Part shown: piece by piece, positions 15,749 through 24,560 of the stretch | How positions within the stretch are numbered: position 1 is the stretch's first letter | Layout: every line of letters starts with the position of its first letter | Assembly: GCA_964600615.1 (NCBI GenBank) | Contig: CAZRJK010000012.1 | Location: 1 to 40,124, forward strand | Source: RUG11198 sp964600615 | Lineage (GTDB): Bacteria > Bacillota_I > Bacilli_A > RF39 > UBA660 | Length of the DNA: 40,124 nucleotides | Direction of reading: 5' to 3' | Notes under the pieces: generated by a model | What the model was told of the DNA's origin: nothing | Databases searched by the model: none | What the model saw: the letters and a program-made list of their open reading frames with translations, nothing else | Program-made: the position numbers and the translations under genes

Positions 15749-16468
15749 CTATATTTCCATATTATGATATACACTTTGCACATCATCTAATTCTTCCAAA
15801 GAATCAATTAAAGACATAGCCCTATCAGCTACTTCACCATCAAGCATAATATAATTATCTGGAACATAAGTAACCTCTGATACAATAAATTCATCATATC
15901 CACTATTCTCTAATTCATCCTTAACAGACAAAAAACTATCTGGTGAAGTTTCCACTACATAGCCATCATCTTCGCTTCTAAAGTCAAGAACATCAAGATC
16001 TAAAACCTTAGTCATAAGTTCATCCTCATCATATTTTTTATCTAAAATAATTAATCCCTTTCTCTTAAACAAATAACTAACAGAACCATCAGTACCAAGA
16101 TTTCCACCTCTTTTAGTTAAAGTACTTCTAACAAAAGAAGCCGTTCTATTCTTATTATCTGTTAAACAATCAATCATAATAGCGATACCGCCAGGACCAT
16201 ATCCTTCATATCTAATAGCATCATAATTTTCACCATTACCTTTAGCTTTTGCCTTTGAAATAGCATTTTCAATATTAGATTTAGGCATATTTTGACTCTT
16301 AGCTTTTTCAACTACCATTCTAAGAGCAGCATTATTAGCAGGATCAGCTTCTCCACTCTTAGCAGCAACATATATTTCTTTAGCTAACTTAGCAAATACT
16401 TTACCTCTTTCAGCATCTATAGCCCCCTTCTTTCTCTTTATAGTACTCCACTTACTATGACCTGACAT
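15749..16468 (-). CDS. yebC: YebC/PmpR/TACO1 family protein
   Basis: 239 residues. The start MSGHSKWSTIKRKKGAIDA is the family signature, followed by YEGYGPGGIAIMIDCLTDNKNRTA. Full length for the family. Members bind DNA as regulators or, as recent work on YebC/TACO1 shows, help ribosomes through stalling motifs such as polyproline. AGAGGTG precedes ATG 16468. It has its own promoter and a shared terminator, so it is a single-gene transcript at the end of the Tad region. Confidence 0.96.
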   Translation of the reverse strand: MSGHSKWSTIKRKKGAIDAERGKVFAKLAKEIYVAAKSGEADPANNAALRMVVEKAKSQNMPKSNIENAISKAKAKGNGENYDAIRYEGYGPGGIAIMIDCLTDNKNRTASFVRSTLTKRGGNLGTDGSVSYLFKRKGLIILDKKYDEDELMTKVLDLDVLDFRSEDDGYVVETSPDSFLSVKDELENSGYDEFIVSEVTYVPDNYIMLDGEVADRAMSLIDSLEELDDVQSVYHNMEI

Positions 16469-16492
16469 AATATCACCTCTTTCAACTTATAT

Positions 16493-16521
16493 ATTTTATC
16501 TTAATTAATTTAAAAAAACAA
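16493..16521 (-). promoter_or_regulatory. Probable promoter of yebC
   Basis: TTGTTT (16521-16516), 17-nt spacer, TAAAAT (16498-16493) on the minus strand, 24 nt before the start. Confidence 0.55.
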
Positions 16522-16526
16522 GCTTA

Positions 16527-17072
16527 TTATATATACTTAGTAAATAAAGTAATAACTAAATCAATTAAAACAATTAAAAACAAAACTAAACTAATAGCAT
16601 TCAATTTATTATCTTTAGTATTACTCAAAAACTTATTAATAAAAGGTTGCAATACAAATAAGAAAAAAGTACCTCCAATAGCAAAATTTCTACTAGCGCC
16701 AAAACAAACCCTTCCATTAATATTTAAAAACTGCTTAGAATAATCCCATAATTTAATATCAAAAAAAGTATCCAATATATAATGAGCAACATATTCTACC
16801 ACTGTACTAATTAAAAACACTAATAAAAAGATTAATAATATATCTTTAATCCAATCCCAAATTTTATTTTTCTTTTTTATCAATATCTTATTAAGTAAAA
16901 CAACCAATAACAATCCACCAAAACCATAAACAGGCAAATAAGGACCATATAAAAAGCCTCTATTTATTAAACCATCTCCCCTAAAATAAAATAGTAATAC
17001 TTCATATAACCAACCAATAACAGCATATACAAAAAATATAATAACATAATTTCTTACTTTTTTCATGCTCAT
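16527..17072 (-). CDS. CmpB-type putative ABC-transporter membrane protein (PF06541-like)
   Basis: 181 residues with four to five membrane helices. The diagnostic blocks of ABC_trans_CmpB are present: VIGWLYEVLLFY, INRGFLYGPYLPVYGFGG, STVVEYVAHYILD and KLWDYSKQFLNINGRVCF. The name is historical; no ATPase partner is next to it and transport has not been shown for most members. Two starts are possible, ATG 17072 and ATG 17066, both near GGGGTGAGG, which overlaps the last codons of tadC. It is the last gene of the Tad-like operon and may be co-expressed with the pilus machine by position only. Confidence 0.83.
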   Translation of the reverse strand: MSMKKVRNYVIIFFVYAVIGWLYEVLLFYFRGDGLINRGFLYGPYLPVYGFGGLLLVVLLNKILIKKKNKIWDWIKDILLIFLLVFLISTVVEYVAHYILDTFFDIKLWDYSKQFLNINGRVCFGASRNFAIGGTFFLFVLQPFINKFLSNTKDNKLNAISLVLFLIVLIDLVITLFTKYI

Positions 17073-17075
17073 ACC

Positions 17076-17774
17076 TCACCCCAAATATTGTAATACAACA
17101 GGTCCTAATATTATAATTAATACTAACGGAATAAAGAAAAATACTGATATAATACTAATCTTAATTGGAACCTTACTAATAGTAGCCTTTACTTCCATTC
17201 TTCTCTTTTCTCTCAAATAATCAATTTGGTTATGCAAACTAGTAATAATACTACTTCCATATAAATCAGCTTGTGTTAAAGACAAAATAATATTCTTTAT
17301 TGTATCACTAGGAATACACTCTTCTAAATCTTCCATAGCTTCAGTTAAACTCTTACCAAACTTAACTTCCCTTAACACTTCTTTAAATTCATTACACAAT
17401 TCTCCATTACTACTATCAACTGTAACATCAATTGCTTCTTGTAAATTTCTTCCAGTTTCTAAAGATAAAGTTAATATCTCAAAAAATTGCATAGCTTCAC
17501 TCTCTAAATTAACTTGTCTATTCCTTATCTTATTATCAATCATTAAATAAGTAATTCCCTTATAAAATATAAAAGTTAAAACAGGAGCCCAAATATAACC
17601 AAATTTACTTATAAATAAAACTATAATAAATATAAACACACAACCAACCAATCTTATATTAAGAAAAGAATAAGTATCTAATTTATTACTAATACCAAGT
17701 AATTTTATTCTTTTATCCAATTCATTAATAGTAGACTTACTATAAATCTTTCTAGCAATATATTTATTATCCAT
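17076..17774 (-). CDS. tadC: TadC-like inner-membrane platform protein (GspF domain)
   Basis: 232 residues. One GspF/T2SSF domain: cytosolic helices with FFEILTLSLETGRNLQEAI and FKEVLREVKFGKSLTEAMEDL, which are the L-x-x-GRxLxEAL and FGxxLxEAL repeats of TadB/TadC. Membrane segments lie at about 40-80 and 205-228. Together with TadB it forms the platform that the TadA motor acts on. AAGGTG is placed before ATG 17774, 2 nt after the tadB stop. TadC is usually about 280-300 residues, so this is a short form. Confidence 0.86.
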   Translation of the reverse strand: MDNKYIARKIYSKSTINELDKRIKLLGISNKLDTYSFLNIRLVGCVFIFIIVLFISKFGYIWAPVLTFIFYKGITYLMIDNKIRNRQVNLESEAMQFFEILTLSLETGRNLQEAIDVTVDSSNGELCNEFKEVLREVKFGKSLTEAMEDLEECIPSDTIKNIILSLTQADLYGSSIITSLHNQIDYLREKRRMEVKATISKVPIKISIISVFFFIPLVLIIILGPVVLQYLG

Positions 17775-17776
17775 AA

Positions 17777-18766
17777 TTACACCTTAACCTTCATAATTTT
17801 ATTTAATAAATATATATATATAACAAACATTAACCACGCAATAAATACTATAAAATAACCCAAAGCAGATTCAAACAAAGGATCAAAATAAGTAGGACTA
17901 AGAATATATATTATTAACACAAAAACAACCGGTATTGCCATAAGCACCTTAACAATTAAATTTGAAGCTTGGGTAGAATTCTTTAAATCCTCCTCTAATC
18001 TCTTCTTATCTAATAAAGTTTTTTCAATAGAATCAAAAACATTAACTATATTACCACCAGTTCTATTTAAAATAACCAAAGAAGAAGATAAATACTTAAC
18101 CTCATCTAAATCTACCCTTTTAGAAAATCTATTAAATGCAACCTCACTACTAAGACCAAAAGATAAATCCTGATATATTCTTTTAAATTCAGTAGAAATA
18201 GGTTTAGGCAAATCCTTACTAACTATTTCCACAGCTTGCATTATACTCTTACCAGCTTTAAATGCATTATTCATAACAATAATAGCTCTTAACATATCAT
18301 TTTTTATTTTTTTTAGCTTTCTCTTATTACTAAAGTATAAATATATATCATATATATAATACCCAATAATAAAACTAAAAATCATTCCCAAAAAAGATAA
18401 TACTCTTCCTTGAATAGATAAAGAAATAATTACCAAAGAAACAAAACAAACACCTATTAATAATTTAATAATAATAAAATCTATTAATTGCTTAGTCTCC
18501 CCAGCATTAACATACTTACCATATTTCAAAGAACTTTTATCTAATAATCCAACTTTTTTAAATCTACCCCTAACTCTCTTAATCAAGTGATTATATTTTT
18601 TACCCAAAATCTCTACAATACTATTATTATCATCAATAATAGAATCAACACTATATCTAGATACTCTTCTATCTATCTTAAAGCTTTTATTTAATCTAAT
18701 AATAAAATCTATTACTATAAAAGCAATAATTATTATTAAAATCCTAAAAACTATTAAAGCATTCAT
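17777..18766 (-). CDS. tadB: TadB-like inner-membrane platform protein (GspF domain)
   Basis: 329 residues. An N-terminal membrane helix, a paired helix at about 97-135, a GspF domain (MLRAIIVMNNAFKAGKSIMQAV, then FKRIYQDLSFGLSSEVAFNRF) and two C-terminal membrane helices (about 270-325). The block ILNRTGGNIVNVFDSI is the usual TadB finger before the last helices. AAGGTG precedes ATG 18766, 32 nt after tadA. It is the partner of TadC and TadA. Confidence 0.88.
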   Translation of the reverse strand: MNALIVFRILIIIIAFIVIDFIIRLNKSFKIDRRVSRYSVDSIIDDNNSIVEILGKKYNHLIKRVRGRFKKVGLLDKSSLKYGKYVNAGETKQLIDFIIIKLLIGVCFVSLVIISLSIQGRVLSFLGMIFSFIIGYYIYDIYLYFSNKRKLKKIKNDMLRAIIVMNNAFKAGKSIMQAVEIVSKDLPKPISTEFKRIYQDLSFGLSSEVAFNRFSKRVDLDEVKYLSSSLVILNRTGGNIVNVFDSIEKTLLDKKRLEEDLKNSTQASNLIVKVLMAIPVVFVLIIYILSPTYFDPLFESALGYFIVFIAWLMFVIYIYLLNKIMKVKV

Positions 18767-18798
18767 ATAATCACCTTCTTATCTTTTTATTTTAAAAT

Positions 18799-20127
18799 CT
18801 ATTTTTTACCAAACATACTATCTAAACTATCAATTCCTCTTCTTTTAATCTTGTCACATACAAAAGGTATCCATTTACTAGTCATAAATTCACCATCTAC
18901 TTCTTCATCACTTAATCCCTTTTGTACAAAACTAAATATTTCTTTCAAACTAACTTCTCCATCTTTCATACCACTAACTTCACAAATACTAGTTACTTTT
19001 CTCTTACCATCAGTAAGTCTATCTATTTGTACTACTATATCTATAGCATTCTCTATATAACCTCTAACAGCACTAACAGGTATTTCCATCTCATTCATTA
19101 ATATCATTGTCTCTAACCTATTTAACGCATCTACAGGAGTATTAGCATGCAAGGTTGTAATAGATCCTTCATGCCCAGTATTCATAGCTTGCATCATATC
19201 AAAAGCTTCTTTACCTCTAACCTCTCCAACAATAATTCTATCAGGTCTCATACGTAAAGAATTTCTAACTAAATCACGAATAGTTACTTCTCCTTCACCC
19301 TCATAATTAGTCATTCTAGTTTCTAATGATATAACATGACTCTGATGTAATCTCAATTCAGCCGCATCCTCAATCGTAATAATTCTCTCTTCATTATCAA
19401 TAAAACTACTAAGAATATTAAGTAAAGTAGTCTTACCAGTACCAGTACCACCACTAATTAAAATATTAAGTTTAGCCTTAACACAAGCTTCTAAAAACAA
19501 AGCCATATCATTAGTAAGAGTACCCTTCATTAACAAATCATCAACACTCTCCAAATTCTTAGCAAACTTACGTATTGTAAGAATAGGACCAGTTAATGAT
19601 AAAGGAGGAATAATAGCATTTAATCTAGAACCATCTCTAAGCCTAGCATCAACCATAGGATTAGCAACATCAATAGTTCTACCCAAAGGCTGAACCATTC
19701 TCTGAATAGTTCTAAGAATATGCCTATCATTAATAAAGCTTACACTCTCATCTTTAATAATTTTACCATCTATTTCCACATAAATATCACTAGGACCATT
19801 AACCATTATTTCAGTAATTCTATCATCATCTAGCATTTCAGTAATAGGACCATAACCATTTATTTCATTCTGAATTAAATTAAATATATAACTTCTCTGT
19901 AAATAATCTAAATCATATCCAACCGTAACTCTATCAATTTCATCATTTATATATTGAGATAACAACTTATCTTCTGGAATATTCTCATCAATAAGATTTT
20001 GAATAATTTTACTTCTCAAACTATCAAGCATTTCTTTATCAGAAAAAACCTCATAATCACTAATATTATTAGCTTTAATAGTAGATGGCTTAACATCAAA
20101 AGCCTGAACCAAACTCTTCTTACTCAT
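18799..20127 (-). CDS. tadA: TadA/CpaF-type secretion ATPase
   Basis: 442 residues from ATG 20127 (GGTGG 5 nt upstream); the frame is open further upstream, inside tadZ. It is a hexameric ATPase of the VirB11/GspE class that powers Tad pili. Motifs: the CpaF N-terminal block GYGPITEMLDDDRITEIMVNG (about 91-111), IRKFAK, Walker A GGTGTGKTT (226-234), the Asp box TIEDAAELR, the HVISLETR block, and the Walker B/His box GEVRGKEAFDMMQAMNTGH. The start overlaps the tadZ stop by 8 nt, so they are coupled. Confidence 0.94.
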   Translation of the reverse strand: MSKKSLVQAFDVKPSTIKANNISDYEVFSDKEMLDSLRSKIIQNLIDENIPEDKLLSQYINDEIDRVTVGYDLDYLQRSYIFNLIQNEINGYGPITEMLDDDRITEIMVNGPSDIYVEIDGKIIKDESVSFINDRHILRTIQRMVQPLGRTIDVANPMVDARLRDGSRLNAIIPPLSLTGPILTIRKFAKNLESVDDLLMKGTLTNDMALFLEACVKAKLNILISGGTGTGKTTLLNILSSFIDNEERIITIEDAAELRLHQSHVISLETRMTNYEGEGEVTIRDLVRNSLRMRPDRIIVGEVRGKEAFDMMQAMNTGHEGSITTLHANTPVDALNRLETMILMNEMEIPVSAVRGYIENAIDIVVQIDRLTDGKRKVTSICEVSGMKDGEVSLKEIFSFVQKGLSDEEVDGEFMTSKWIPFVCDKIKRRGIDSLDSMFGKK

Positions 20128-20908
20128 CATGCCCACCATCCTTATATTTATCACTAATTAGTTCATTAGCAATACTCCTTAATCTACTAACATCCCCAGG
20201 ATGAAATCTATTAATATTTTTATTCAAAGTAAGTATCTCTCCATCCATAACATACTTATCAATATTCTTTATATAAAAACTACTAGATATAGTATAATCA
20301 ATATTACATTTAATAATATTCCTCATATCAAATAAAGATATATAATCCTTACCAGTATCCCTACTATTATTTAAACATACCAAATAATTAGTCTTATCAG
20401 TATCTTTAAATATACTAACAATACTCTTCATATTTTTTAAATCAATTAAATCATTAGTAATCATAAATAAAGACATATAAGAATTATCCAATATCATAAG
20501 ATTAATCTCATTCATAATGTGATTAGTATCAACAATAATAACATCATAATTCTTTCTAGCAAATTCAAAAATAATAGGAATATATTTACTTTCAATCTTC
20601 ATAGCACTTCTTGGGTCCCTAGGACTAGCTAAAACATCTATACCATCATTATAACTAGTAACATAATCAGCTAAATTAGTATACATATTATTAGCAATAC
20701 TATTAATAAGCATATAAATATCTTTCTTATTCCTAATATCTAACCAAACAGATACTCCACCACTAAAAAAATCAGCATCAATAATTAAAACTTTCATCCC
20801 TAAAGAATAATAAACACCAGCTAAATTAATAGCCATAGTAGTCTTACCAACCCCACCCTTAACAGATGAAATACTAATTACCTTCCCATTTTTACTAGTC
20901 TTAGCCAT
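20120..20908 (-). CDS. tadZ: TadZ/CpaE-type ParA-like ATPase
   Basis: 262 residues from ATG 20908, which follows GAGGTG at 8 nt. A deviant Walker A KGGVGKTT (17-24) and DADFFSGGVSVWLD, then VIIVDTNH, mark a MinD/ParA-fold ATPase. In Tad systems this protein sets the polar or focal place of the machine. The usual N-terminal receiver-like (atypical REC) domain of CpaE is missing: the protein begins directly with the ATPase domain. It is translated between the TadE-like pair and tadA. Confidence 0.85.
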   Translation of the reverse strand: MAKTSKNGKVISISSVKGGVGKTTMAINLAGVYYSLGMKVLIIDADFFSGGVSVWLDIRNKKDIYMLINSIANNMYTNLADYVTSYNDGIDVLASPRDPRSAMKIESKYIPIIFEFARKNYDVIIVDTNHIMNEINLMILDNSYMSLFMITNDLIDLKNMKSIVSIFKDTDKTNYLVCLNNSRDTGKDYISLFDMRNIIKCNIDYTISSSFYIKNIDKYVMDGEILTLNKNINRFHPGDVSRLRSIANELISDKYKDGGHDE

Positions 20909-20919
20909 ACCAATCACCT

Positions 20920-21303
20920 CTAATTAATCTTTTTAATAATCTTCTTATCTAATTCTTTATAACCTTTATATTTACTCTTAACCAAAAATCCCTTCATCTT
21001 AAAAATATTACTAAATATACCATTTACATAATAAGAACTATTAACATAAAATTCCATGTCATTAAAATTAATTTCAAAACTAAATTTCTCATTATTTAAC
21101 TTAGCCAACTCCTTCATATCATTAAGAACATCAGCCTTATCCATATTATCTAACCCATAATCAATAACTAACTTACTTATATTATCCATATCTTGCTTAT
21201 AATTAATAACATTTCCCATGTCAATAACTAACACCATTATCCCCAGAAAAATAGGTATAAGAATTACAAATAATACTAAACTTTGTCCCTTATTATTAAG
21301 CAT
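20920..21303 (-). CDS. TadE/TadG-like pseudopilin
   Basis: 127 residues from ATG 21303 (AAAGGG 9 nt upstream). N-terminus MLNNKGQSLVLFVILIPIFLG has the prepilin-like arrangement of TadE/TadG: short basic leader, G, Q-S-L-V, then a hydrophobic helix. The Glu at position +5 after the cleavage site is replaced by Leu (LVLF instead of LVEF). A short soluble domain follows. It overlaps the upstream TadE-like gene by 8 nt and lies 11 nt before tadZ. Confidence 0.75.
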   Translation of the reverse strand: MLNNKGQSLVLFVILIPIFLGIMVLVIDMGNVINYKQDMDNISKLVIDYGLDNMDKADVLNDMKELAKLNNEKFSFEINFNDMEFYVNSSYYVNGIFSNIFKMKGFLVKSKYKGYKELDKKIIKKIN

Positions 21304-21631
21304 TTGCGACAACCCTTTCAACTTTTATTTCATAATTCTTCCCCAATATCCTATCAAGACCTGGAGTAATAATCTTAATATCTTTCTTTATAATTATTTT
21401 AGTATATTTATCATTATAATTATCAAATTCAATCTTTAAATCAGAATACATAGCCATAATATCAGCTTTAGCAGTATCATTTTTATACATTTCAACAATA
21501 TCAGCACTAGTATTTTCTAAATTACTTTTATTACTAAATATATTACCAAAATCATATATTACAAATAATATCAATATCAAAACAGGTAAAATTAATACAA
21601 ATTCTACTAAGGCTTGACCCTTTCTATTCAT
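21296..21631 (-). CDS. TadE-like pseudopilin
   Basis: 111 residues. MNRKGQALVEFVLILPVLILI is a textbook TadE start: G/Q cleavage region, ALVEF with Glu +5, and a hydrophobic helix. The short C-terminal part is mixed. TAGGTG precedes ATG 21631. It is the first gene of the operon that continues through the second TadE-like protein, TadZ, TadA, TadB, TadC and the CmpB-type protein. A TATAAT word lies about 40 nt upstream, without a good -35 box. The processing peptidase (TadV/CpaA type) is not in the window. Confidence 0.83.
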   Translation of the reverse strand: MNRKGQALVEFVLILPVLILILFVIYDFGNIFSNKSNLENTSADIVEMYKNDTAKADIMAMYSDLKIEFDNYNDKYTKIIIKKDIKIITPGLDRILGKNYEIKVERVVANA

Positions 21632-21680
21632 ATTATCACCTACAATTCCCTATTATCAAATTATATTATATCAAAAATAA

Positions 21681-21711
21681 AAAAAAAAATAAAGACTTTA
21701 GTCTTTATTTT
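21681..21711 (-). terminator. Intrinsic terminator after the cohesin/dockerin gene
   Basis: AAAATAAAGAC (21686-21696) pairs with GTCTTTATTTT (21701-21711) around TTTA, with a T run (21689-21681) on the minus strand. The TAA stop (21707-21705) is in the stem. Confidence 0.85.
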
Positions 21712-23153
21712 TCATCTTCTTCATCATCTTTAAAAATAACATATACAAGTCCCCCAATAATTAATACTATAAGACCTGCTATAACATATTTAGATACATT
21801 ACTTTCCTTTTCAGGAGTTACAACAGTAGCTTTCTTTTTTGTTACATTAATAACATAATCTCTAACACTACCATCTTCAGCAGTTACCCTAATTGTAACA
21901 ACGTTTTTACCAGTCTTAAAGTTCTCATTCCCCAAAACCTCATAACTAGCGCTTTCATCATCCAAAATAATTGTCATTTCTAAAGAGTCAACTTTATTTC
22001 CTACTGTAATAGAATATTCTAACTTCTCTTTATCAAAATCAATTTTCTGATTTTTTATTTCTAAAGATCTAATATAATTATTACTTGATAAAGAAACATA
22101 ACTAGGAATATAATTACTATAATTATTAACAGTTGGAGTAGCTACAGGAGTACTTACTACTTCTTCTGCAGTATCTTCTGTAGAAGTCTCTTCTTCTTCA
22201 TCTCCACCTTTACCATATTCTTCAATTTGGACTCCTTTACTTAAAGTATCTTGATCTAATTCAACCTCTACTCCGTCTATAGCAGCCATTAAATCACTTA
22301 AAGAAATATCTGTACTACCAGTGCCCCTAGCAGTAACTTTAAAACTAAAAGTAATTAATACCTCTTCTGTATTCTCATCAAAAACATAAAGAAATTTACC
22401 ATCATCATTTAAATAACCATATACAGAACTAGCAAACACACTATCAAGTTCCAATAATGATTTATCATAATTAATAATTCCCGAAATTCCCTTAAATATA
22501 CCAGCTTTTAAACCAGTAACTTTATATATAACTTCAATAGTATCATCTACATAAACAATATCATCAGCACCTAAACTACTAATAATATCCTCAAGCTCAA
22601 CTTGACCAATACCCCAATTACCATTTCCAATAGAATAATTCATCTCAGTAACATCAACTACATCTACATTACTATCTTCATTAACATCTTTTTCTATTGT
22701 AGATTCATCTTCTTCTTGTTCACTCTCTGGTTTAAGAATATCATCTATTAATGCGTTAACATCATCATCATTAACAATACCATCATTTGTTAAATCACCA
22801 ACAACATAAATAGAAAAAGCCATACTAGAATCATCATTACATTCGATAACTAAATCCATATTATTGGTTACAACATCATCATTAGATAAAACATCTTCAC
22901 CATCGATTACATCTACACTCTTAATATCATATTCTAAAACAAATTCTGGAGTAAAATCTTTTAATAACTGTTCTACTGTCAAATTATCCGCCAAATTTCC
23001 CATAACAATAGAATTACCAGAATCAAACTTAATATTAGTTATTTTTTCATTAAGTACATTTGCATCCAAAGTACTAGCATTAACTATACTAATTGAAAAA
23101 CAGCTAACAAAAAATACAAATATTAATAGCAAGACATCTTTTGAATGTTTCAT
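21705..23153 (-). CDS. Membrane-anchored surface protein with dockerin, cohesin and cadherin-like domains
   Basis: 482 residues. Signal peptide 1-26. Residues about 117-176 form a type I dockerin: two EF-hand-like loops, DLTNDGIVNDDDVNAL and DVNEDSNVDVVDVTEM. About 200-310 is a cohesin-like beta domain (YVDDTIEVIYKVTGL, ISGIINYDKSLLELDSV, LITFSFKV). A linker rich in Glu/Thr follows, then a cadherin-like beta-sandwich (PF12733-like) at about 360-440. The C-terminus is a membrane helix (456-474) and a short acidic tail. It could both accept and present dockerins at the cell surface. GGAAGG precedes ATG 23153; a possible -10 TATACT is at 23209-23204. It lies just upstream of the Tad operon but has its own terminator. 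Confidence 0.8.
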   Translation of the reverse strand: MKHSKDVLLLIFVFFVSCFSISIVNASTLDANVLNEKITNIKFDSGNSIVMGNLADNLTVEQLLKDFTPEFVLEYDIKSVDVIDGEDVLSNDDVVTNNMDLVIECNDDSSMAFSIYVVGDLTNDGIVNDDDVNALIDDILKPESEQEEDESTIEKDVNEDSNVDVVDVTEMNYSIGNGNWGIGQVELEDIISSLGADDIVYVDDTIEVIYKVTGLKAGIFKGISGIINYDKSLLELDSVFASSVYGYLNDDGKFLYVFDENTEEVLITFSFKVTARGTGSTDISLSDLMAAIDGVEVELDQDTLSKGVQIEEYGKGGDEEEETSTEDTAEEVVSTPVATPTVNNYSNYIPSYVSLSSNNYIRSLEIKNQKIDFDKEKLEYSITVGNKVDSLEMTIILDDESASYEVLGNENFKTGKNVVTIRVTAEDGSVRDYVINVTKKKATVVTPEKESNVSKYVIAGLIVLIIGGLVYVIFKDDEEDEK

Positions 23154-23313
23154 TACTACTTCCTTCCTATTTACTATATTACCTCTCTTATTCCTACATA
23201 TAAAGTATAAACAATTTATTTTTTGTTTTCTATAAAATTGACATATTTTTTACACACATTTTTTAAATAATTAACTACCAAGGAAAAATAATAACAATTA
23301 TTACCAAAAAACA

Positions 23314-23343
23314 TTGACTTTAAATATAATTTTATTATATAAT
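23314..23343 (+). promoter_or_regulatory. Promoter of rpsD
   Basis: TTGACT (23314-23319), 18-nt spacer, TATAAT (23338-23343), 142 nt before the start codon. Confidence 0.8.
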
Positions 23344-23349
23344 ACTAAT

Positions 23350-23485
23350 TGCATTTGGCAGCATTATTTATTATTTTATAACGTGTTATATATAAGTAAC
23401 TTATTTCTGCTGCATAAGCGAAAGTAAACAAAAAAAACACCCTATAAACTAATAAATAACCCTTTTGCAGAAGGAGGAAAAAATT
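23350..23485 (+). promoter_or_regulatory. rpsD leader, candidate S4 autoregulatory element
   Basis: A 136-nt untranslated leader. GGCAGCA (23357-23363) can pair with TGCTGC (23408-23413). Alternatively TTCTGC (23405-23410), which shares bases with that helix, can pair with GCAGAA (23467-23472), touching the AAGGAGG ribosome site at 23471. The two helices exclude each other, as expected for a translational switch. S4 is known to control its own synthesis in Bacillus through the rpsD leader; that this leader does so is inference. Confidence 0.6.
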
Positions 23486-24100
23486 ATGGCTAGATATACA
23501 GGCCCAAACAACAAACAATCAAGAAGACTTAATTTTTCAGTATTAGAAAGTGGCAAAGAATTTGCCAAAGGTAAAAAAAGAGCTTATGGCCCAGGACAAC
23601 ATGGTGCAGACCGTAAAAGAAAACCTTCAAACTATAACGTCCAATTAACTGAAAAACAAAAAGCAAGATTTATGTATCAACTAGGAGAAAAGCAATTCAA
23701 AAAATTAGTTGAAGAATCAGGTAAAATGAAAGGTGTACATGGTGAAAATCTATTATTCTTATTAGAAAGTAGATTAGATAACATAGTATATCGTGCAGGT
23801 TTTGCTACAACAAGAAGAGCAGCTAGACAATTAGTAAATCATGGACACGTAACAGTAAACGGAAAAAAGGTAGATATTCCATCATTTAGAGTTAAAATTA
23901 ATGATATAGTTAGTTTAAAAGAAGATGACAAAAACTTAAAAGTAGTAACTGAATCATTAGAAAAAACAACTAAAAGAGTTGACTACATTTCATATAATGA
24001 CAAAAAGAAAGAAGCTACTTTATTAAGAAAACCTGAAAGAAGCGAATTAACTGCTGACATAAATGAAGCATTAATAGTTGAATACTACAGTAGAGTATAA
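23486..24100 (+). CDS. rpsD: Small ribosomal subunit protein uS4
   Basis: 204 residues from ATG 23486, preceded by AAGGAGG; the frame also extends 21 nt upstream without meaning. MARYTGPNNKQSRRLNF is the S4 start, GQHGADRKRKPSNY follows, and the S4 RNA-binding domain is visible (ESRLDNIVYRAGFATTRRAARQLVNHGHVTVNGKKVDIPS). The Cys4 zinc site found in some S4 proteins is absent. A primary 16S rRNA binder that starts 30S assembly. It stands alone on the plus strand, as rpsD does in many Firmicutes. Confidence 0.98.
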   Translation: MARYTGPNNKQSRRLNFSVLESGKEFAKGKKRAYGPGQHGADRKRKPSNYNVQLTEKQKARFMYQLGEKQFKKLVEESGKMKGVHGENLLFLLESRLDNIVYRAGFATTRRAARQLVNHGHVTVNGKKVDIPSFRVKINDIVSLKEDDKNLKVVTESLEKTTKRVDYISYNDKKKEATLLRKPERSELTADINEALIVEYYSRV

Positions 24101-24118
24101 TTATACTCTACTTTTTTT
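24091..24118 (+). terminator. Intrinsic terminator of rpsD, containing its stop codon
   Basis: TAGAGTATAA and TTATACTCTA form a perfect inverted repeat (24091-24110), followed by CTTTTTTT. The TAA at 24098-24100 is inside the stem. Confidence 0.88.
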
Positions 24119-24120
24119 AT

Positions 24121-24150
24121 AAAAAAAAGATATGTAACAACTACATATCT
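24121..24150 (-). terminator. Intrinsic terminator of the gene at 24141
   Basis: AGATATGTA (24128-24136) pairs with TACATATCT (24142-24150), with eight T following on the minus strand (24128-24121). The TAG stop (24143-24141) is in the hairpin. Confidence 0.82.
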
Positions 24151-24539
24151 CTTTTTAATTTTCTTGATTTTGGTATTTCATATCTATCATCATTATCATA
24201 AATATATTCTTCACTGTATTGATGTAAGTTACCATTTTTTCTATTAGGATATTTCCTATCTATTAAAGCTTCAATAATTTCTGTATTATCTTTTCCTTTA
24301 TACTCAGTCATATCTTGATCTTTTATAGTAGTATTAGATTTAATCTCTTTTATTTTTAAAAGCAAACCTATAATCATTCCTCTTTCATAAATAGAAACGC
24401 CACAAGACAAAATATCCCCAATCAAAGCAACTGCTTCCATCTTACCATTAATTCTACCATCAATAATAAGTTCTTCAATAATATCCCCATAAAAATATAA
24501 AATATCATTAACACTATAATCGATATTTCTTTTTTTCAT
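24141..24539 (-). CDS. Hypothetical protein
   Basis: 132 residues, not recognised. The first half is a compact helical region (VNDILYFYGDIIEELIIDG, MEAVALIGDILSCGVSIYERGMIIGLLLKIKE). The second half is polar and ends in a basic stretch (PKSRKLKRD). No signal peptide; the hydrophobic part is amphipathic rather than clearly membrane. AGGAGTG precedes ATG 24539 and a good promoter lies upstream, so this is an independent gene between rpsD and the DUF1653 gene. Confidence 0.68.
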   Translation of the reverse strand: MKKRNIDYSVNDILYFYGDIIEELIIDGRINGKMEAVALIGDILSCGVSIYERGMIIGLLLKIKEIKSNTTIKDQDMTEYKGKDNTEIIEALIDRKYPNRKNGNLHQYSEEYIYDNDDRYEIPKSRKLKRDM

Positions 24540-24560
24540 TTACTTATCACTCCTATAATA

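Noticed and set aside
15604..15786. Minus-strand frame of 60 codons
   Set aside because: It lies over the conserved end of the FemX-like gene and the terminator and has no ribosome site.
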